Shown here: positions 39,488-42,042 of the stretch, in pieces | How the letters are laid out: each line of letters begins with the position of its first letter | How positions within the stretch are numbered: the first letter of the stretch is position 1 | DNA from: a virus | Virus record (IMG/VR): IMGVR_UViG_3300030107_004067 | Location: 1 to 42,042 of that record | Length of the DNA stretch: 42,042 nucleotides | Strand: one strand, 5' to 3' | Position numbers and translations under genes: made by a program | The notes under the pieces: model-generated | Told to the model about the DNA's origin: nothing | Seen by the model: only the letters and a program-made list of their open reading frames with translations | Databases searched by the model: none

Positions 39488-39812
39488 ACAATCATGGGGC
39501 CATGAGGTTCATTGGGCCAAAACTAAAAAATATCTTGGTAAAATTATCCACATTAATAGAGGACAAACAACACCAAGGGGTTTTCATGAGACAAAAGAAA
39601 AAACTATATTTGTCTTACAGGGTATATTAATTTTGGAAATAGGCTCAGACGAGTCCAAAAATAATAAACCAGAAGCATTTAAAGTTTTAGAAACAGGCGA
39701 AACATATCACATAAAGCCCGGTAAGATTCATCAATTCACAGCACCCCGTGAAGGTTTTGTTAGGTTGTTAGAAACGTCAACACCCGAAGAAAATGATTTA
39801 GTGATGTTATAA
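39468..39812 (+). CDS. Cupin-domain protein
   Basis: 114 residues, a single cupin barrel. Motif 1 is GFHETKEKTIFVLQGILILEIG (metal ligands His and Glu) and motif 2 is KPGKIHQFTAP with the second His. It resembles the C-terminal domain of mannose-6-phosphate isomerases and WxcM-like cupins. Small-molecule binding or isomerisation; substrate unknown. Confidence 0.8.
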   Translation: MTAKKVEQSWGHEVHWAKTKKYLGKIIHINRGQTTPRGFHETKEKTIFVLQGILILEIGSDESKNNKPEAFKVLETGETYHIKPGKIHQFTAPREGFVRLLETSTPEENDLVML

Positions 39813-39820
39813 ATTTTAAA

Positions 39821-39827
39821 CTATTTA
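39821..39827 (+). promoter_or_regulatory. CTATTTA motif, 4 bases before an ATG
   Basis: CTATTTATAACATG; no Shine-Dalgarno can fit between motif and start. Confidence 0.4.
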
Positions 39828-39831
39828 TAAC

Positions 39832-40539
39832 ATGAAATTAATAATGGAAAATTGGCGCAAGTTTACAAACGAAGATAACTTCTTTGATAAGCTTGATGAT
39901 TATAATACCCAAAAAGAGATAAATGAGGCACCTAAATGGATGAAAAACCTTGCCATGGTTGGTGGACTTGCCGGTCTTGGTGCCGGTGTCGGTGCTGGTG
40001 TTGGTGCTGCGATAGATGACGATTCATCCAAACAACAAGTAACTCAACAAGCAGATGCCGATGATGACTTAATGGGAAAACTTATTAAACGGAAAGGATC
40101 ACCAGAACAATACATGAAACAAATGATACGAATTCATTCTGATTCGATCACGGATGCGCCTTCCAGCGGTAACTACAAATGGATTCCACCAGAGAACATA
40201 AAAAATAGTGATATCTTGCCATATATGAGTATGAGAGTTAAGGATTATCGAGAAGCACAGCAAGCCAAAGATATTAAAACACTTCATAAGCACCTTTTTG
40301 GCACATCAGGAATGTGGGGTGGCTCTGATATGGCAAATGTCGGCGGAGCCCAAGTTTTACCTCCTTCGTGGTCCATTACATTCGACACATATAGAACAAA
40401 GGTCGAGTATAAAATACAACAAGTTCTTAAAGATGTAGATGTGCTTGGCGAAGAAGGCGTTGCTGAGAAGTTTGGAATGCCATATGAAAAGATTGAAAAA
40501 AGACTTCAACAACTACAAAGAACGATAGAAACAAAATAA
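39832..40539 (+). CDS. Virion-type protein with MENWRKF leader and Gly-rich segment
   Basis: 235 residues, or 231 from the ATG at 39844, which gives MENWRKFTNE. That leader resembles T4 internal-protein capsid-targeting sequences (MKTYQEFI type). Residues about 43-62 form a glycine-zipper-like hydrophobic stretch (MVGGLAGLGAGVGAGVGAAI), often able to enter membranes. The C-terminus is soluble and helical. A head-packaged protein that inserts in the host membrane on entry is conceivable, but the function is unknown. Confidence 0.6.
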   Translation: MKLIMENWRKFTNEDNFFDKLDDYNTQKEINEAPKWMKNLAMVGGLAGLGAGVGAGVGAAIDDDSSKQQVTQQADADDDLMGKLIKRKGSPEQYMKQMIRIHSDSITDAPSSGNYKWIPPENIKNSDILPYMSMRVKDYREAQQAKDIKTLHKHLFGTSGMWGGSDMANVGGAQVLPPSWSITFDTYRTKVEYKIQQVLKDVDVLGEEGVAEKFGMPYEKIEKRLQQLQRTIETK

Positions 40540-40542
40540 TCC

Positions 40543-40570
40543 TTGACAAACTCTCTAAACTGGTTATAAT
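40543..40570 (+). promoter_or_regulatory. Consensus sigma70 promoter for the tmRNA region
   Basis: TTGACA (40543-40548), a 16-base spacer and TATAAT (40565-40570). The only promoter seen before the tmRNA, so the tmRNA is probably cut out of this transcript. Confidence 0.85.
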
Positions 40571-40595
40571 GTATACATAACAATCGGAGGTAAAC

Positions 40596-40751
40596 ATGGA
40601 CAAAATTAAACAATTTGTACCAAAAATCGCAATTTTGTTAGCTGGGATCCTTTTTGGCCTTATCATTCAACAATCGTGCGTTAAAGATGCCCCTGTTGGT
40701 TCTGACTTTTCGGATGATGAGTTTATAGAAAATCTATCTAATTATGAATAA
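40596..40751 (+). CDS. Small single-pass membrane protein
   Basis: 51 residues with CGGAGG. One hydrophobic segment (IAILLAGILFGLIIQQSC) and an acidic tail (SDFSDDEFIENLSNYE). The Cys after the segment is not in a good lipobox. Unrecognised. Confidence 0.6.
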   Translation: MDKIKQFVPKIAILLAGILFGLIIQQSCVKDAPVGSDFSDDEFIENLSNYE

Positions 40752-40764
40752 GGGGGCTTACAAA

Positions 40765-40821
40765 ATGGAAAATTGTAAATGTTGCAAGTGTTGTCAATGT
40801 GATTGTGAAAATTGCTGTTAA
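40765..40821 (+). CDS. Cysteine-rich 18-residue micropeptide
   Basis: MENCKCCKCCQCDCENCC: nine of 18 residues are cysteine, in CxCCxCCxCxC spacing like a metallothionein fragment. AGGGGG lies about 8 bases before the ATG. It lies between a membrane-protein gene and the tmRNA (6 bases away) on the same predicted transcript. It could bind Zn or Cu or buffer metals or redox. Translation is unproven, but half the codons being Cys codons is hard to explain by chance. Confidence 0.5.
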   Translation: MENCKCCKCCQCDCENCC

Positions 40822-40826
40822 TTTAA

Positions 40827-41165
40827 GGGGGTTACATGGTTTCGACAGCGTAGAACTCGGAGGCCGAGTGCAGGTAGGTAAGATACAACCTTAAAAGTTC
40901 AAACTTAATAATTGCAAACAATAATTTGTTTTTTGAAGAAGTAGCCTTAGCTGCTTAATCAGGTGGTCGCTTCACGCCATCTGTCCAAGTGAAGCAACAC
41001 AACAGATAAGTTGTAAAAATCAAAAAACTTGGTGCAACAGGGCAGTAAGCATCATTTTAAAACTGCCTATCTTTGTCGGAGTTGTGATAGAAAACCGACT
41101 AAACCTGTGAATGACTTTAATCTTAGCTGCGTTGGACAGGGGTTCGATTCCCCTATCCTCCACCA
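40827..41165 (+). ncRNA. ssrA: Transfer-messenger RNA (one-piece tmRNA)
   Basis: About 339 bases. The tRNA-like part is clear: 5' GGGGGTT pairs with ATCCTCC before ACCA (one U-U mismatch), with the G3-U wobble that marks alanine charging. GGTTTCGACAG is the conserved tmRNA 5' segment and AGGGGTTCGATTCCCCT the T arm; CCA is encoded. The tag frame starts at GCA 40914 and ends at TAA 40956-40958, giving ANNNLFFEEVALAA, which after the charged Ala ends in the ClpXP/ClpAP degron ALAA. It frees stalled ribosomes and tags the product. No SmpB gene is in the window, so host SmpB is presumably used. Confidence 0.95.
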
Positions 41166-41181
41166 TTTTTAAGGAGAGAGT

Positions 41182-41343
41182 ATGAATTTTTTAACATCAT
41201 CAAAACTTAGTTTAGCTTGTGCTATTATCAACGTGGTGATGGCTTTAATGTCAATCGGCGCAGGTAATTGGACTTGGGCTGCGATTTGTATGATACTGGC
41301 TGTCTTTTGTTATAACAATTATTTAAATGCGGAGGAACGATGA
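41182..41343 (+). CDS. Small two-helix membrane protein
   Basis: 53 residues with AAGGAG. Two hydrophobic segments (LSLACAIINVVMALMSIGAG and WAAICMILAVFCYNNYL). It overlaps the next gene by ATGA. Unrecognised. Confidence 0.6.
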   Translation: MNFLTSSKLSLACAIINVVMALMSIGAGNWTWAAICMILAVFCYNNYLNAEER

Positions 41344-41501
41344 AGCCCGGCGATCAAGTACATGTATCTAATTATAAAAATGATACGCTTCAAATTATGA
41401 CTGTATTGGAAGTCACAGACATGAGTGTAAAACTAAAACACCCAGAGATTGGCGGCTTCTTCATAGTTTCTAAGGAAAGAGTTCACCCAATAGAGAAATA
41501 A
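41340..41501 (+). CDS. Small SH3/KOW-like protein
   Basis: 53 residues with GGAGGA upstream. MKPGDQVHVSNYKNDTL, IMTVLEVTDMSVKLKHP and GFFIVSKERVHPIE give the strands of a small barrel, related in style to the GDLV proteins. Function unknown. Confidence 0.55.
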   Translation: MKPGDQVHVSNYKNDTLQIMTVLEVTDMSVKLKHPEIGGFFIVSKERVHPIEK

Positions 41502-41522
41502 CATCACCACATAAAACTTATA

Positions 41523-41545
41523 AAGGCCCTCTGGGGCCTTTTTTT
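41523..41545 (+). terminator. Intrinsic terminator
   Basis: AAGGCCC / GGGCCTT with loop TCTG, then a run of seven T. Ends the tmRNA operon. Confidence 0.88.
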
Positions 41546-41602
41546 ATTGGAAGACCTTCTTTTGTTATATCATTCCATAGTTATTAATAGAGGGTTTTGG
41601 TT

Positions 41603-42042
41603 ATGTCTTATTATTTATTGTTGTTGTTTTCTTGTCTGGTTACTCTGGAAACAAGTGAGAACCGGACAGCGGTTACGTTTGAACAGGCTCAAACAACGAA
41701 AGCTTTTTCCAAGAAAACGCCATTAGCATCCAGCGGCAAGATTCTTGTTATGAAGGGTGAGACCATGCTGGGCCATGGATCAGGCAACTATTTTAAATCG
41801 GGAAGATATAAGTTTATCTTAACAGCCGCACATGTTATAAACCACCCATACGAAACATACATAATTGATGGAGAAGAAATTGTTAAGCTTATACCTCTAC
41901 ATTTAGATCCAATTCGCGATCTTGCTGTTCTCGTACCTGAGAGGGAACTATGGAATATAGATGCACAATGGTTTCGTGTTAATCGAAACAATGATTTAAT
42001 TGGAAAAACTATATACTATGCGGGTTTCCCGCAAGATTTAGG
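41603..42042 (+). CDS. Secreted trypsin-like serine protease (3' truncated by window)
   Basis: 146 residues visible; the gene runs off the window. A short hydrophobic start (MSYYLLLLFSC) could be a signal peptide or an imperfect lipobox. The S1-type fold then appears: GHGSGNYFKSG, FILTAAHVINH with catalytic H77, and DPIRDLAVLVPE with catalytic D106. GKTIYYAGFPQDL leads toward the Ser region, which is outside the window. It is likely exported to the periplasm or surface, an unusual phage product. It might act in lysis, entry or defence against superinfection. Confidence 0.82.
   Translation, partial: MSYYLLLLFSCLVTLETSENRTAVTFEQAQTTKAFSKKTPLASSGKILVMKGETMLGHGSGNYFKSGRYKFILTAAHVINHPYETYIIDGEEIVKLIPLHLDPIRDLAVLVPERELWNIDAQWFRVNRNNDLIGKTIYYAGFPQDL

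Noticed and set aside
1-42042. tRNA genes and CRISPR arrays
   Set aside because: The only T-arm sequence with an encoded CCA belongs to the tmRNA; no evenly spaced short repeats were seen. A tRNAscan or CRISPR search could still find weak cases.
1-42042. Integration or prophage signals (integrase, attachment sites, repressor)
   Set aside because: No integrase, excisionase or attachment repeat is visible; the only direct repeat belongs to the homing endonuclease insertion.

Overview
This 42 kb window looks like part of a large, AT-rich, strictly lytic tailed-phage genome, distantly T4-like and most similar in gene style to marine myophages. All genes I accept lie on the + strand, are tightly packed, and often share start/stop overlaps (ATGA, TAATG, GTGA). 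Phage hallmarks include a gp32-type SSB, UvsX, a DnaB/gp41-type helicase, a FEN/RNase H nuclease, dUTPase, ThyX, thymidine kinase, an endolysin, an acidic scaffold-like protein and several proteins with leaders resembling T4 capsid-targeting sequences. The host is a Gram-negative bacterium: there are several lipoproteins and an LpxH-like phosphoesterase. The very short lipoprotein signals and the Asp/Thr/Glu/Pro/Ser-rich stalks recall Deltaproteobacteria-type (Myxococcota/Bdellovibrionota) marine lineages, but that is only a weak inference.

Layout. 0-8 kb is a replication and recombination block: the C-terminal part of a family A DNA polymerase, a divergent tubulin/FtsZ-like protein, SSB, a mini-lipoprotein, UvsX, an adenylosuccinate-synthetase-family enzyme, FEN and helicase. 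7.8-15.3 kb carries nucleotide metabolism and chaperones: class II ribonucleotide reductase, a GroES/gp31-like co-chaperonin, a DUF3293-like protein, ThyX, a nucleotidyltransferase pair, a J-domain protein and thymidine kinase. 15.3-19.2 kb holds a membrane protein, a PiT-type phosphate transporter, a metallophosphoesterase, a mini-Smr protein, ClpS and a tandem group of small SH3-like proteins. 19.2-24.7 kb has a Pol-beta-type nucleotidyltransferase, three membrane or lipoprotein genes and a GIY-YIG homing endonuclease flanked by a duplicated promoter. 24.8-32.7 kb contains a full DnaE-type replicase, a putative restriction-modification pair, dUTPase, a lipoprotein and a GuaB-like enzyme. 32.7-42 kb contains the scaffold-like protein, ClpP, endolysin, a PD-(D/E)XK-like protein, GroEL, a holin-like protein, glutaredoxin, a cupin, a 9-Cys micropeptide, a one-piece tmRNA and the start of a secreted trypsin-like protease.

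How it fits together. Replication enzymes, two unrelated DNA polymerases and a near-complete deoxynucleotide supply chain (nrdJ, thyX, tdk, dut, two IMP-branch enzymes) serve genome synthesis. The unusual part is a phage-encoded proteostasis and ribosome-rescue set: tmRNA, mini-Smr, ClpS, ClpP, GroEL, GroES-like and J-domain protein. About fifteen near-consensus sigma70 promoters (TTGACA-16/17-TATAAT) show that much of the region is read by host RNA polymerase. A separate recurrent CTATTTA motif precedes several genes of late character and may be a late promoter.
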